NCBI RefSeq assembly: GCF_030005555.1
Contig: NZ_JASCQG010000002.1
Span: 1 to 64,000 of the forward strand
Source of the DNA: Empedobacter sedimenti
Lineage (GTDB): Bacteria; Bacteroidota; Bacteroidia; Flavobacteriales; Weeksellaceae
Length of the DNA: 64,000 nt
Direction: 5' to 3'
Part shown: positions 16,620 through 25,886 of the stretch, one piece after another
How the letters are laid out: every line of letters begins with the position of its first letter
Position numbering within the stretch: the stretch's first letter is position 1
Notes under the pieces: model-generated
Database searches by the model: none
What the model was told of the DNA's origin: nothing
The model's input: only the letters and a program-made list of their open reading frames with translations
Program-made: the position numbers and the translations under genes

Positions 16620-19600
16620 TGATTCCAGTAAAATTAACCATAGAAGGACTTTATTCATACCAAGAGCGACAAACAATTGACTTTTCTGATTTAACAGAAG
16701 CGGGATTATTTGGGATTTTCGGGAATGTAGGTTCCGGAAAATCATCTATTTTGGAAGCGATAACATTTGCTTTGTATGGAAATTCTGATCGGTTAGGAGC
16801 GAAAGATTTTGCATATAATATGATGAATTTGAAGTCGAATAAATTATTTATAGAATTCGAATTTCATAATGCGGAAAATGTTCATTATAAAATAACAAGA
16901 GAATATAAACGCAACGGAAAGAATTTTGATAAAATTGTTAATTCTGGAGTTGTTTTATACAAATTTGATCAGGCATGGATTCCGCAAGAAAGCTCTGATA
17001 TAGAACCAATTTTAGGCTTAAGTTCAGAAAATTTTAGGAGAACTATTATTATTCCTCAAGGACAATTCAAGGAATTTATTGAGTTAAAACCAACTGCTCG
17101 TACGCAAATGATGAAGGAAATTTTTGGACTTCATCGTTATGATTTACAAGATAAAGTTGCAGCTTTAAATTCTCAAAACTTAACGAATCTGAATCAACTT
17201 GAGGGAAAATTATCTGGTTTTGAAGAAGTTTCGGAAGAAAAAATAAAAGAGCTTGAAGATAATTTGATTGAGCAAACAAAAGTTACCAATCATGTTCAAG
17301 AAGAATACAATCAAATGAATGAATCATTTCAACGTTTAAAAGCGTTGAAATCAGATTTTGAGACGTTAAAACAAAAGAAAATTGATTTTGAAAAAGTTTC
17401 AGTTCAGAAAAATGAAATGGATCAACGAAAACTTGAAATTGAACGTTATGAATTGATTTTTAATGCATTTTCTCAGCTTTTAGAAAATAATAAAAAAGTT
17501 TCAAATGAGATTGAAGAAAAGTCAATTTCAGTTGAGAATCAACAAAAACAACTGGCTTTAATCGAGAATCAAATCAAAGAAATTTCAACTCAAATTGAAG
17601 CAATTAAAAACGATTATGAAGCTTTACCAATAAAACGAAAAGAAGAAACTGATTTAGAATTGATTGTTCAGATTTTAACTTTTTCAGAGGAAATAGAAAA
17701 GTTAAAAGCGAGAACAGCAAAAGGCTTGAAAGAAGTTGACGAAGTTCAGAAGAATGAACAAAAAATTGAAGCTTTAATCAAATCATCTGAAAAAGAAGTC
17801 AAAACTTTAGCTGAATCAAAAATTGATTCTCAGACTTTGATGGAAGTTGGAAATTGGTTTATTCAGAATCAAAATTTGCAACAATCTATTCAGAAACAGC
17901 AATCTAAAATAGAGGAACAAAAGCAACAAATTAATCTTTTTGAAACTCAATTAAAAACAGAAAATATTGAAATTTCAAGTTTTGAAAATTGGTTTAGTTC
18001 TGAATTTGAAAAGCTTGAATCAACTAAAAAATCAATTGAAAAACAGAAGTCTGAATTAGAAGTTCAACAAAAGTTGGCGCATTTCGCACATAATTTACAT
18101 GATGGTGAATCTTGTCCGCTTTGTGGCGCATTAGAACATCCGAACATTGTTGAGATAGGTGATGTTTCATCGAAATTTGAAGTTGTAAATAATGAATTAA
18201 ATCAAATTGATGAAAAGTTAAAATCGCTTCAGAAAAAGCAAAATGAAGTTCAGAAAATTGTTGATCAAAAACAGTTTATTGAAAAACAAATTGAACAAGA
18301 AAATCAAGTTCTAAATGAGTTAAAAACTCAAGAAGAAAATCATTTGAATTTGTTTGTTTGGAAAGATTTTGATCAGAAAAATGTTGAATTATTTGAAGAA
18401 AAAAAGATAGCAGCTATTGCTTTGGATAAAACAATTTCGGATAAAACTAAAGAGATTGAAATTTATCGAGAAACTTTAGAAAAAGAACGTCAAAACTTAT
18501 CAAAATATAAAGAATTTTTAGAAAAATTTAGATTAGAAGAAACTGAAAAAGCTTCGCAAATCAAGCAAAATCAAGCAAATTTGAAAGTGTTGAAGTTTGA
18601 AAATTTTCAAAATCAAACAATAGAAAATGTATTGCATAATTTGAATGATTTAAAGTTAAATAATACAAAAATTGAACAAGATTATATTCAATTTACAGAA
18701 AGCTTGAATCAACTGAATCCAAAATTAGCTTCTCAAAAAACGTCAATAGAATTGCTTGAAAAACAACTTATTGAACTGAAAGAGGAACTAAATATTAATC
18801 AAAATCAACTAAAAAAAGCTTTAGAAAAACATCAAATACAAAATATTGAAGAAGTTCAATTGGTTTTAAATCAGCAATTTAATGTTACGAAAATCAGAAA
18901 AGAGTTAGAGGATTTTAGAGTTTTATTCGAAACGTTGAAAAGTTTTATTCATGAATTAGAACAAAAATTATCAGAGGTTTCTTTTGATGAAACCGTTTTT
19001 AAAGCACAAGAAGAGAAATTATCTTTTGTTGCAAATCAGTTGAAAGAAGCGACCGAAATTGTAACTAAAACAAAAACTGAAATTGAGCGATTGAACAAAT
19101 CTTTTACTGAAAAGAAAGATCTTTTGATTGAATTTGAGAAGTTGCAAAAGCGCGCATCAAATTTACAAACGATGCGAAATTTGTTTAATTCAGCGGGTTT
19201 TGTACAATATGTTTCGTCAATTTATTTGAAACAGTTATGTGATAACGCAAATGTTAGATTTCATCGAATGACGAGAAATCAATTGAGTTTGCAAATGAAT
19301 GACAACAATGAGTTTGAGATTATTGATTATTTGAACGAAGGTCGTTCACGTAGTGTGAAAACGCTTTCTGGTGGACAATCTTTCCAAGTTTCGTTGAGTT
19401 TGGCTTTGGCTTTGGCAGAAAGTGTGCAAACAAGTGCAAAATCGGAAAAGAACTTCTTTTTTATTGACGAAGGTTTCGGAACACAAGATGCAGACGCTGT
19501 GAATATCGTGTTTGAAACGTTGATGAGTTTACAGAAAGAGAACCGAATTGTCGGTATTATTTCTCACGTTGACGAATTAAAAGATAGAATTCCAGTTGCT

Positions 19601-19651
19601 TTGCAAATCACAAAAGACGAGGAGCGAGGAAGTTTGATAGAGCTAGTATAA
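16619..19651 (+). CDS. sbcC: DNA nuclease ATPase subunit SbcC
   Basis: The 1010-residue SMC-like ATPase has Walker A GNVGSGKSSILEAI (about 35-48) and long coiled-coil arms (about 190-490 and 530-860). The zinc hook is ESCPLCGALEHPN near residue 500, with the Cys-x-x-Cys needed for dimerisation. The ABC signature is KTLSGGQSFQVSLSLALAL and Walker B is NFFFIDEGFGTQD near the C-terminus. It opens and closes with ATP to present DNA to SbcD. Length is normal for the family. A two-way terminator follows. Confidence 0.96.
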   Translation: MIPVKLTIEGLYSYQERQTIDFSDLTEAGLFGIFGNVGSGKSSILEAITFALYGNSDRLGAKDFAYNMMNLKSNKLFIEFEFHNAENVHYKITREYKRNGKNFDKIVNSGVVLYKFDQAWIPQESSDIEPILGLSSENFRRTIIIPQGQFKEFIELKPTARTQMMKEIFGLHRYDLQDKVAALNSQNLTNLNQLEGKLSGFEEVSEEKIKELEDNLIEQTKVTNHVQEEYNQMNESFQRLKALKSDFETLKQKKIDFEKVSVQKNEMDQRKLEIERYELIFNAFSQLLENNKKVSNEIEEKSISVENQQKQLALIENQIKEISTQIEAIKNDYEALPIKRKEETDLELIVQILTFSEEIEKLKARTAKGLKEVDEVQKNEQKIEALIKSSEKEVKTLAESKIDSQTLMEVGNWFIQNQNLQQSIQKQQSKIEEQKQQINLFETQLKTENIEISSFENWFSSEFEKLESTKKSIEKQKSELEVQQKLAHFAHNLHDGESCPLCGALEHPNIVEIGDVSSKFEVVNNELNQIDEKLKSLQKKQNEVQKIVDQKQFIEKQIEQENQVLNELKTQEENHLNLFVWKDFDQKNVELFEEKKIAAIALDKTISDKTKEIEIYRETLEKERQNLSKYKEFLEKFRLEETEKASQIKQNQANLKVLKFENFQNQTIENVLHNLNDLKLNNTKIEQDYIQFTESLNQLNPKLASQKTSIELLEKQLIELKEELNINQNQLKKALEKHQIQNIEEVQLVLNQQFNVTKIRKELEDFRVLFETLKSFIHELEQKLSEVSFDETVFKAQEEKLSFVANQLKEATEIVTKTKTEIERLNKSFTEKKDLLIEFEKLQKRASNLQTMRNLFNSAGFVQYVSSIYLKQLCDNANVRFHRMTRNQLSLQMNDNNEFEIIDYLNEGRSRSVKTLSGGQSFQVSLSLALALAESVQTSAKSEKNFFFIDEGFGTQDADAVNIVFETLMSLQKENRIVGIISHVDELKDRIPVALQITKDEERGSLIELV

Positions 19652-19654
19652 TAA

Positions 19655-19684
19655 AAAGCCGAAAATATTTATATTTTCGGCTTT
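19655..19684. terminator. bidirectional intrinsic terminator
   Basis: Stem of 14 bp (AAAGCCGAAAATAT and complement) with a TT loop between the convergent sbcC and truB genes. Confidence 0.9.
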
Positions 19685-19708
19685 CTTTTTATCTAAATAA
19701 ATGGAAGT

Positions 19709-20419
19709 TTATAGTTCGTCTGTAGCATTATTATTCTCAAAGTAACTTTTTTCTAAAGCTAAATTTTCAGCATTAATAATATCGAAATCTCCAATTTTTG
19801 TTCTTCTTAATGCAGTTAAATATCCGCCAGAATTGACTGCTTTTCCAAAGTCAAAAGCTAACGAACGAATATAGGTTCCTTTGCTACAATTTACTTCGAA
19901 ATCTACAAAAGGTAAATCTATTTTCGTGATTTTAAAATCGTGAATGGTAATTTTACGAGCTTTACGTTCTATTTCCTGACCTTCGCGAGCTAATTCATAC
20001 AAACGTTTTCCATCAACTTTAATCGCAGAATGCATAGGTGGAAATTGTTCAATCTCTCCAATAAATTGTTTTGTCGCTTCGTGGATTATTTCTTGTGTCA
20101 AATGTTCTGTAGGAAAAGTTTGATCTTCCTCAGACTCTAAATCATACGTAGGCGTTGTAACACCTAATTTGATTGTACCTGTGTAGGTTTTTTCTTGCGC
20201 CTGAAATTCATCAATACGTTTTGTCCATTTACCTGTACAAACCAATAAAAGTCCAGTTGCTTTTGGGTCTAAAGTCCCAGCATGTCCAACTTTTATTTTC
20301 TTTAAATCGTATGATTTTCTGATATTCCAACGAATTTTGTTTACCACATCAAATGAAGTCCAATCAAGTGGTTTGTCAATCAAAAAAACGTGACCTTCTT
20401 GTATTTTTTCTACGTTCAT
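19709..20419 (-). CDS. truB: tRNA pseudouridine(55) synthase TruB
   Basis: The 236-residue protein has the TruB catalytic motif GHAGTLDPKATGLL (about 45-58, with the nucleophilic Asp), an N-terminal DKPLDWTSFDVVNKIR block, AIKVDGKRLYELARE and CSKGTYIRSLAFDFG. It converts U55 of the T loop in tRNA to pseudouridine. The length is short because it lacks the C-terminal PUA-like extension of some TruB proteins, which is usual in Bacteroidota. It is the last gene of the ftsX-DUF3098-uppP-truB operon, one base after uppP. Confidence 0.96.
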   Translation of the reverse strand: MNVEKIQEGHVFLIDKPLDWTSFDVVNKIRWNIRKSYDLKKIKVGHAGTLDPKATGLLLVCTGKWTKRIDEFQAQEKTYTGTIKLGVTTPTYDLESEEDQTFPTEHLTQEIIHEATKQFIGEIEQFPPMHSAIKVDGKRLYELAREGQEIERKARKITIHDFKITKIDLPFVDFEVNCSKGTYIRSLAFDFGKAVNSGGYLTALRRTKIGDFDIINAENLALEKSYFENNNATDEL

Positions 20420-20420
20420 C

Positions 20421-21302
20421 TTATTTGTGCTGAATCATTGTAGTTTCTACTGAAGTTGCGTTGTCTTTTTCAGTTTTTGGAGGATTATATGAAAAGTAAA
20501 CTAATAATATAATTCCGATGATTATACGATACCAACCCCAAAATTTGAAACCATATTTTGTTAAAACTGTAATAAAAGTTTTTACAGCAATCAAGGCAAC
20601 AATAAATGCAACAAGGTTACCAACAATAAATAACATAATATGATGATTGTCTTGTAAAATCATTTCATAACCTTTCATTGGTGTTGGTCCATCTTTGCCC
20701 CATGTTTTCAAAAAAACAGAATAAACTGTAACAGCTAACATGGTAGGAACTGCTAAAAAGAATGAAAACTCAGCAGCAGCTTTACGAGTTAAACCTTGCG
20801 TCATTCCACCAATAATTGAGGCAGCTGAACGAGATGTTCCTGGCATCATCGCTAAACATTGCCAAAAACCAATGATAATTGCTTGTTTTAACGTAATTTC
20901 TTTTTCATCATCAATCTTTGGATTCTTAAACCATTTATCAACAAATAGTAAAATGATACCTCCAAAAACTAACATGCCTGAAATATATACTTGTTCTTTT
21001 AAAACAGCTTCAATTTTATCGTCAAATAAATATCCCAATACTAAAGCAGGTACAACCGCACATGCTAATTTGATATAAAATTTGAAATCAAAATTTTTAA
21101 AGTCAAAAAATTTTTTCCAGTATAGAACAACGATTGATAAAATTGCTCCAAATTGGATAGAAACTTGAAACATACTTAAGAATTCTTGATCGCTGATGTC
21201 CATCAAAGCAGCTGTGAATCCCATATGTGCTGTAGAAGAAATTGGTAAATATTCTGTCAATCCTTCTATAATAGCAATGATAATTGCTTGTAAAGTATTC
21301 AT
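20421..21302 (-). CDS. uppP: undecaprenyl-diphosphate phosphatase UppP (BacA)
   Basis: The 293-residue integral membrane enzyme has about eight membrane segments. The two conserved motifs are EGLTEYLPISSTAHM (residues ~13-27) and PGTSRSAASIIGG (about 151-163), which form the active site. It dephosphorylates undecaprenyl diphosphate so that the lipid carrier can be reused in peptidoglycan and polysaccharide synthesis. Its start overlaps the DUF3098 gene stop by one base. Confidence 0.96.
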   Translation of the reverse strand: MNTLQAIIIAIIEGLTEYLPISSTAHMGFTAALMDISDQEFLSMFQVSIQFGAILSIVVLYWKKFFDFKNFDFKFYIKLACAVVPALVLGYLFDDKIEAVLKEQVYISGMLVFGGIILLFVDKWFKNPKIDDEKEITLKQAIIIGFWQCLAMMPGTSRSAASIIGGMTQGLTRKAAAEFSFFLAVPTMLAVTVYSVFLKTWGKDGPTPMKGYEMILQDNHHIMLFIVGNLVAFIVALIAVKTFITVLTKYGFKFWGWYRIIIGIILLVYFSYNPPKTEKDNATSVETTMIQHK

Positions 21303-21604
21303 TATTTTTCTTTATTCGGATTGATTAAAATGGCATAAATCTCTACGATAAACCCTACAACAACTAAGAAAGGAGCTAATCTAATTCTGCGGAAAGAATA
21401 GATTTCGTCATTCCAATAATTTGCATCCCAAGTTCCATCTGGACGAGTGTTCGCATCATGTCCTGTCATTAATAAAAATCCAAGACCAATTAGTGCAACA
21501 CCAATTGCCATAAATATGTAATTTCTTTTGCCGAATAAAAAAGTAAAACCAGCATCTTTAGTAGATGCTGATTTTTTTGTTGTATCGATAGAATTTGTTT
21601 TCAT
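21302..21604 (-). CDS. DUF3098 small membrane protein
   Basis: The 100-residue protein has two membrane segments (about 30-46, YIFMAIGVALIGLGFLLMTG, and 78-95, APFLVVVGFIVEIYAIL) flanking a short polar loop with RPDGTWDANYWNDEIYSFRR. This is the DUF3098 arrangement, and it sits in its usual place between ftsX and uppP in Bacteroidota. The function is unknown; the neighbourhood suggests a cell-envelope or division role. Both ends overlap neighbouring genes by one base, so expression is tightly coupled. Confidence 0.85.
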   Translation of the reverse strand: MKTNSIDTTKKSASTKDAGFTFLFGKRNYIFMAIGVALIGLGFLLMTGHDANTRPDGTWDANYWNDEIYSFRRIRLAPFLVVVGFIVEIYAILINPNKEK

Positions 21605-22497
21605 TAATAAAGTTGATCAGTTTTTAATCTTAAATAACGCCATGCAGCAAATAATGTACTGAATACTGCGATAATTACTCCAATTCCGATTAATATAAGA
21701 ATTAAAGGAGTGAAGTTAGGATTCCATAACACAAGCCCAACTTTTGTTGCTAATATGTACCATAAGAAACCTAATCCTATAACTGCAACAAGAGCTGCGA
21801 AGAAACCAAGAATAGCGGCTTCTATTAAGAATGGCTTTACAATAAAACGGCGACGAGCACCAACTAATTGCATTGTTTTGATGCTAAAACGTTTTGCATA
21901 GATCTTAAGACGGATAGAATTGTTGATTAATACAACTACAATAATTAAGAAAATTACTGCAAAAATCATGATCCAAAAAGTGATTTTGTTGATACTATGA
22001 TAAATTGTAACCATTGCTTCTTTATCACTTTTTACTTCATCTACAATTGGATTTTTTGCCAATACCTTATTAATAGAATCAATTTGTTCAACAGATTGTA
22101 TCAAAGCAGGATTTAATGTAATTTGAACTGAAGCAGGGAAAATACTTTCTTCGAAGAAATCACTTCCATCTGTACCCAAGTCTTTTTTAGCAATTTTAGC
22201 TGCATCTTCTTTGCTTACATACTGCGTAGCTTCAACAAACGGATATTTAACTTTTAACGAATCGATATAAGATTTTTGCAAATCAAGTTCCTTATCTTTT
22301 AATTTCGGATCTTCGACATCTTTAAAATATGCCTCGATTTTTAATTCTCTTTTTAGATGTTCTGCGTAACTTTGAGCATTAATGACAATTAAGCCGAAAA
22401 TACCTAATAGAAATAAAACAAGCGAAATACTAATTACAACAGTAATGTTAGAAGATCGCAGTCTTTTTTTCTCAAATTTATCGTTCGTTTTTGACAT
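21604..22497 (-). CDS. ftsX: cell-division protein FtsX
   Basis: The 297-residue protein has a first membrane segment at about 17-40, an extracytoplasmic domain (~41-170) and three C-terminal membrane segments (FWIMIFAVIFLIIVVVLI, FLIEAAILGFFAALVAVIGL, LILILIGIGVIIAVFSTLFA). MQLVGARRRFI is the FtsX cytoplasmic loop. With the ATPase FtsE it couples septal ring activity to peptidoglycan hydrolases. FtsE is not nearby. It is the first gene of a four-gene operon with a promoter directly upstream. Confidence 0.93.
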   Translation of the reverse strand: MSKTNDKFEKKRLRSSNITVVISISLVLFLLGIFGLIVINAQSYAEHLKRELKIEAYFKDVEDPKLKDKELDLQKSYIDSLKVKYPFVEATQYVSKEDAAKIAKKDLGTDGSDFFEESIFPASVQITLNPALIQSVEQIDSINKVLAKNPIVDEVKSDKEAMVTIYHSINKITFWIMIFAVIFLIIVVVLINNSIRLKIYAKRFSIKTMQLVGARRRFIVKPFLIEAAILGFFAALVAVIGLGFLWYILATKVGLVLWNPNFTPLILILIGIGVIIAVFSTLFAAWRYLRLKTDQLY

Positions 22498-22514
22498 TTG
22501 GGTTAATTTTGGGG

Positions 22515-22541
22515 CTAAGATAAAAAAAACTTATTTCGCAA
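22515..22541 (-). promoter_or_regulatory. candidate promoter of the ftsX operon
   Basis: On the minus strand TTG (22541-22539) and TATCTTAG (22522-22515) resemble the -33 and -7 boxes, 16 bases apart. The predicted start lies close to the ftsX ATG at 22497. Confidence 0.45.
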
Positions 22542-22604
22542 GACACATATTACGATAGATATTCTGCGAATAGTTGGTTAAAGAAAACTTAAAATTTAGA
22601 ATTT

Positions 22605-23372
22605 TTGAAAGTAAAAGCTAAAAAACATTTAGGTCAACATTTTTTGAATGACGAAAATATTGCACGTGATATCGCCGAGGGTCTTACTTGGGAGGGATAC
22701 GATCGTGTATTGGAGATTGGACCTGGAATGGGAGTGTTGACAAAATATATTTTACAAGCGAAGAAGAATATTGAAGTTGTTGAGGTTGATACAGAGTCAG
22801 TTGAGTATCTTAAAGAATATTATCAACCATTTTATCCAGGATTTAAAATACATTCTGAAGATTTTTTGAAAATGGATTTTTCATCAAAGTTTGATGAACA
22901 AATTGCAATTCTCGGAAATTTTCCGTATAATATCTCATCACAAATCATTTTTAAAGCTTTAGAAGAACGATATACAGTTCCTGAAGTTTGCGGAATGTTT
23001 CAGAAAGAGGTTGCAGAGCGCATCGCTTCAAAAAAAGGTACAAAAGATTATGGTATACTTTCTGTGTTAGCACAGGCTTATTATCATTGCGAGTATTTGT
23101 TTACTGTTCCAGAACACGTTTTTACACCACCACCAAAAGTGAAATCGGGTGTAATTATTATGAAACGTTATCGTACCGAAATTGAAGGAATAGAACAAAA
23201 AAGATTCTTTCAAGTAGTAAAAGCTGGTTTTGGACAAAGAAGAAAAACACTTCGTAATGCATTAAAATCTCTTGGTATACCAGAAGATTTAAATGATCAC
23301 GAGTTTTTGAATATGCGCGCTGAGCAATTATCTGTCGAAGATTTTATTGAGTTAACGAAAAGAATGAAATAG
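22605..23372 (+). CDS. rsmA: 16S rRNA dimethyladenosine transferase RsmA (KsgA)
   Basis: The 255-residue methyltransferase has the KsgA start [18 protein letters not shown]-binding motif [12 protein letters not shown] (about 36-47), the catalytic motif [12 protein letters not shown] (NLPY-type, here NFPY) and the C-terminal block [12 protein letters not shown]. It dimethylates two adjacent adenines near the 3' end of 16S rRNA. The start is TTG: no in-frame ATG gives the conserved N-terminus. The mgtE start lies 3 bases after its stop. Confidence 0.95.
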   Translation: MKVKAKKHLGQHFLNDENIARDIAEGLTWEGYDRVLEIGPGMGVLTKYILQAKKNIEVVEVDTESVEYLKEYYQPFYPGFKIHSEDFLKMDFSSKFDEQIAILGNFPYNISSQIIFKALEERYTVPEVCGMFQKEVAERIASKKGTKDYGILSVLAQAYYHCEYLFTVPEHVFTPPPKVKSGVIIMKRYRTEIEGIEQKRFFQVVKAGFGQRRKTLRNALKSLGIPEDLNDHEFLNMRAEQLSVEDFIELTKRMK

Positions 23373-23375
23373 ATT

Positions 23376-24731
23376 ATGGAGTTGAAAATTACAAAAGATT
23401 TTATTGAGTTATTAAATGAGAGAATTAATGAACAAAATGCAAAAGAGGTTAAGGAAATGTTGCAAGATTTGCACCCTGCCGATATTGCTGAATTGTTTGA
23501 CGAACTTTCGACCAAAGAACAATCTTTTGTAATTGATTTACTCGATAATGAAATTTCCGCCGATATCCTACTTGAATTAGAAGAGGACGATCGACGTAAA
23601 TTCCTTAAAACGCTTACCGCAAAAGAAATTGCCGAAGATGTCATCACCGAAATGGATACTGATGATGCAGTTGACGTTATTAATGAGCTTTCTGATGAGA
23701 AGAAAGACGAGGTTATTGCTCAATTAGAAGACCAAGAACATGCTCGAGAAATTGTAGATCTTTTACGCTATGACGAAGATACAGCGGGAGGTTTAATGGG
23801 AAAAGAGTTGATTAAGGTCAACAAAGATTGGTCAGTAATTACAGCTGTCAAACAGATGCGAAAACAGGCAGAAGATCTTGAAGAAGTTTTTTCGATTTAT
23901 GTTGTAGATGAAGCAGATAAGTTGTTAGGAACTTTAAGTTTAAAACGCTTGTTAACAACGTCTGCTAATACAAAAGTAGCTGATGTTTTTAACGAAAAAA
24001 TTCAATATGTAAAAACTTATACAAGTGACATGGAGGTTGCGAAAGTAATAGAAAAATATGACTTGTATGAGGTTCCGGTTGTAGACGAATTAATGCGTTT
24101 AGTTGGTGTGATTACGGTAGATGACGTTATCGACGTAATTCGAGAAGAGGCTGAAGAAAATTATCAATTAGCAGCCGGTATTACTCAGAACGTAGATTCT
24201 GATGATAATATATGGAAATTAACAAGAGCTCGTTTACCATGGCTTTTGTTAGCTTTGGTAGGTAGTTTTGTGGCAGTTAATGTTTCGCAGAGTTTTAGCG
24301 ATGCAATGAACTTGTATCCGCAATTATTCTTTTTTACACCACTTGTGGCAGCCATGGCAGGAAATGTCGGTGTACAATCTTCTGCAATTATTGTACAAGG
24401 TTTGGCAAATAGTAATATTACAGGTTCTATTTGGAAAAGACTTGGTAAAGAAATGTTATTAGCATTGTTAAATAGTACTTTATTAGCACTTGTACTTTTG
24501 TTAGCGACGCATTTTTTAATGAGTACGAGTTACGAAATTTCTTCAACAATAGTTTTAGCATTGGTTATTGTAATGATTTTAGCAAGTTTGATAGGTACTT
24601 TTATTCCAATCATGTTGAATAAATATGGTGTAGATCCTGCAATTGCTACAGGTCCATTTATCACAACAAGTAATGATATCTTTGGATTGTTAATCTACTT
24701 TTCTATTGCGAAAATGATTTTAGGATTTTAA
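23376..24731 (+). CDS. mgtE: magnesium transporter MgtE
   Basis: The 451-residue protein has the MgtE N domain (about 20-130, with LHPADIAELFDEL), two CBS domains (about 135-255) and five membrane segments (about 285-451). TPLVAAMAGNVGVQSSAIIV is the family pore signature. The CBS and N domains sense cytosolic Mg2+ and gate the channel. It follows rsmA with almost no gap and is followed by a GyrI-like gene 11 bases later, suggesting a three-gene transcript. Confidence 0.95.
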   Translation: MELKITKDFIELLNERINEQNAKEVKEMLQDLHPADIAELFDELSTKEQSFVIDLLDNEISADILLELEEDDRRKFLKTLTAKEIAEDVITEMDTDDAVDVINELSDEKKDEVIAQLEDQEHAREIVDLLRYDEDTAGGLMGKELIKVNKDWSVITAVKQMRKQAEDLEEVFSIYVVDEADKLLGTLSLKRLLTTSANTKVADVFNEKIQYVKTYTSDMEVAKVIEKYDLYEVPVVDELMRLVGVITVDDVIDVIREEAEENYQLAAGITQNVDSDDNIWKLTRARLPWLLLALVGSFVAVNVSQSFSDAMNLYPQLFFFTPLVAAMAGNVGVQSSAIIVQGLANSNITGSIWKRLGKEMLLALLNSTLLALVLLLATHFLMSTSYEISSTIVLALVIVMILASLIGTFIPIMLNKYGVDPAIATGPFITTSNDIFGLLIYFSIAKMILGF

Positions 24732-24742
24732 TATAAGAAATT

Positions 24743-25192
24743 ATGAAATTTTTAAAAATAATAGGAATTGCAACTCAAACTTCTAATAATGATGGGCAAG
24801 CGATTGAAGATTTGGGTAAATTGTGGGCGCAATTTTTCGGAGATAATATCATAGCTAAAATTCCAAATGCAATTAGCTCAGATATTTATTCAGTTTATAC
24901 GGATTACGAAAGTGATTTTAGAGGGAAGTATACGACAATAATTGGTTGTGAAGTTTCTTCGTTAGATGAAATTCCAGAAGGAATGATTGGTCGTGAATTT
25001 GAACCGCAAACATTCAAAAAATATATAGCAAAAGGAGAATTGCACGAAGCAGTAGGAAGAACTTGGACAGAAATTTGGAACGATGATGCAAATCTTAATC
25101 GTACCTATATTTATGATTACGAATTGTACACAGAAAAAGCTCAAAATCCTGAAGATGCAGAGATTGAGATTTATATTGGTGTGAAAGAATAG
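24743..25192 (+). CDS. GyrI-like / effector-binding domain protein
   Basis: The 149-residue protein looks like a stand-alone small-molecule-binding domain of the GyrI/AraC-effector type (Cass2-like). It has a first strand with IIGIATQTSN, YSVYTDYESDFRGKYTTIIG in the middle, FEPQTFKKYIAKG, the helix TWTEIWNDD, and a closing EIEIYIGVKE. These domains bind hydrophobic cationic ligands. No DNA-binding domain is attached. Its role is unknown. It is read with mgtE and followed by a terminator. Confidence 0.8.
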   Translation: MKFLKIIGIATQTSNNDGQAIEDLGKLWAQFFGDNIIAKIPNAISSDIYSVYTDYESDFRGKYTTIIGCEVSSLDEIPEGMIGREFEPQTFKKYIAKGELHEAVGRTWTEIWNDDANLNRTYIYDYELYTEKAQNPEDAEIEIYIGVKE

Positions 25193-25240
25193 TAATTAGT
25201 AATGAAACGCTAGAATTTAGATATAAGAAAACAATATTAA

Positions 25241-25275
25241 AAAGATGAGCTGAAAAAACTTTCAGTTCATCTTTT
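25241..25275. terminator. intrinsic terminator between convergent genes
   Basis: Stem AAAGATGAGCTGAAA paired with TTTCAGTTCATCTTT (one G-T pair), T and A runs at the ends. Confidence 0.85.
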
Positions 25276-25576
25276 ATTTTGGATATTTTGTAGGGTTTCT
25301 ATGCGTATTAAAAACTGCTTTTATAAGAATCATTTTTTGTTTCTCATCTAGCGTGTAAAAAATAATATAAGGAAACTTCTTCATTGGTTTACCTCTAAAA
25401 TTTTTGTAATAAACATTGTAAAATGGATTTTGTCTAATAATTTCAACATTTATTTCATAATCTTTCAAAAAGCTTTGCACAACTTTTAGTGTTGTATTTT
25501 CCCTGTAATAAGTTATTGCCTCTTTAATATTTGCTTTTGCAATAGGAGAAATACTAACTTTATAATCCGTATTCAT
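25274..25576 (-). CDS. RelE/ParE-type toxin
   Basis: The 100-residue protein matches the RelE/ParE fold: VSISPIAKANIKEAITYY at the start, a long helix, then NPFYNVYYKNFRGKPMKKFPYIIFYTLDE and a final strand KMILIKAVFNTHRNP. Members either cleave mRNA on ribosomes or inhibit gyrase; which applies cannot be told here. It overlaps the upstream antitoxin gene by 17 bases, the typical operon arrangement for a type II toxin-antitoxin system. Confidence 0.85.
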   Translation of the reverse strand: MNTDYKVSISPIAKANIKEAITYYRENTTLKVVQSFLKDYEINVEIIRQNPFYNVYYKNFRGKPMKKFPYIIFYTLDEKQKMILIKAVFNTHRNPTKYPK

Positions 25577-25796
25577 TTTTAACTTCTGCTAAAAAATCCG
25601 CATTGTTTTGGTATTGAGTTAAAGGCAAATTTTCTTGATTATCCAAGATTTCTTTTTGTTCGTCACTTAATTCAAATTCAGTTTCTTGATTATGTTTAAA
25701 AGTCAGAAAATCAATATAACGCTCAACTTCTTCCAAAAGTGATTCAGGAAGTTGCTTTAATTTCAAATTCACTTGTTCAATAGTAGTTGCATTCAT
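25560..25796 (-). CDS. antitoxin (DUF2281-like) of a type II toxin-antitoxin pair
   Basis: The 78-residue acidic protein begins with a helix pair typical of DUF2281-like antitoxins (LKQLPESLLEEVERYIDFLT) and ends in a flexible acidic tail (DFLAEVKNEYGL) likely to wrap the toxin. It precedes and overlaps the RelE/ParE gene. A -7 box 35 bases upstream marks its promoter. It probably represses its own operon, as such antitoxins usually do. Confidence 0.8.
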   Translation of the reverse strand: MNATTIEQVNLKLKQLPESLLEEVERYIDFLTFKHNQETEFELSDEQKEILDNQENLPLTQYQNNADFLAEVKNEYGL

Positions 25797-25830
25797 ATTT
25801 ATAGATTTTATAAAACAGATGTCGTTCTAA

Positions 25831-25838
25831 CAAAGTTA
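25831..25838 (-). promoter_or_regulatory. -7 box for the toxin-antitoxin operon
   Basis: TAACTTTG on the minus strand matches the Bacteroidota consensus and lies 34 bases upstream of the antitoxin ATG. Confidence 0.5.
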
Positions 25839-25886
25839 CAAAAAGTATACCTTATATAGTATTAAGATTTTATGTGATATTTTCGA

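Noticed and set aside
22605-22615. ATG start for rsmA instead of TTG
   Set aside because: No in-frame ATG precedes the conserved [11 protein letters not shown] start; TTG is the only codon that fits the family.
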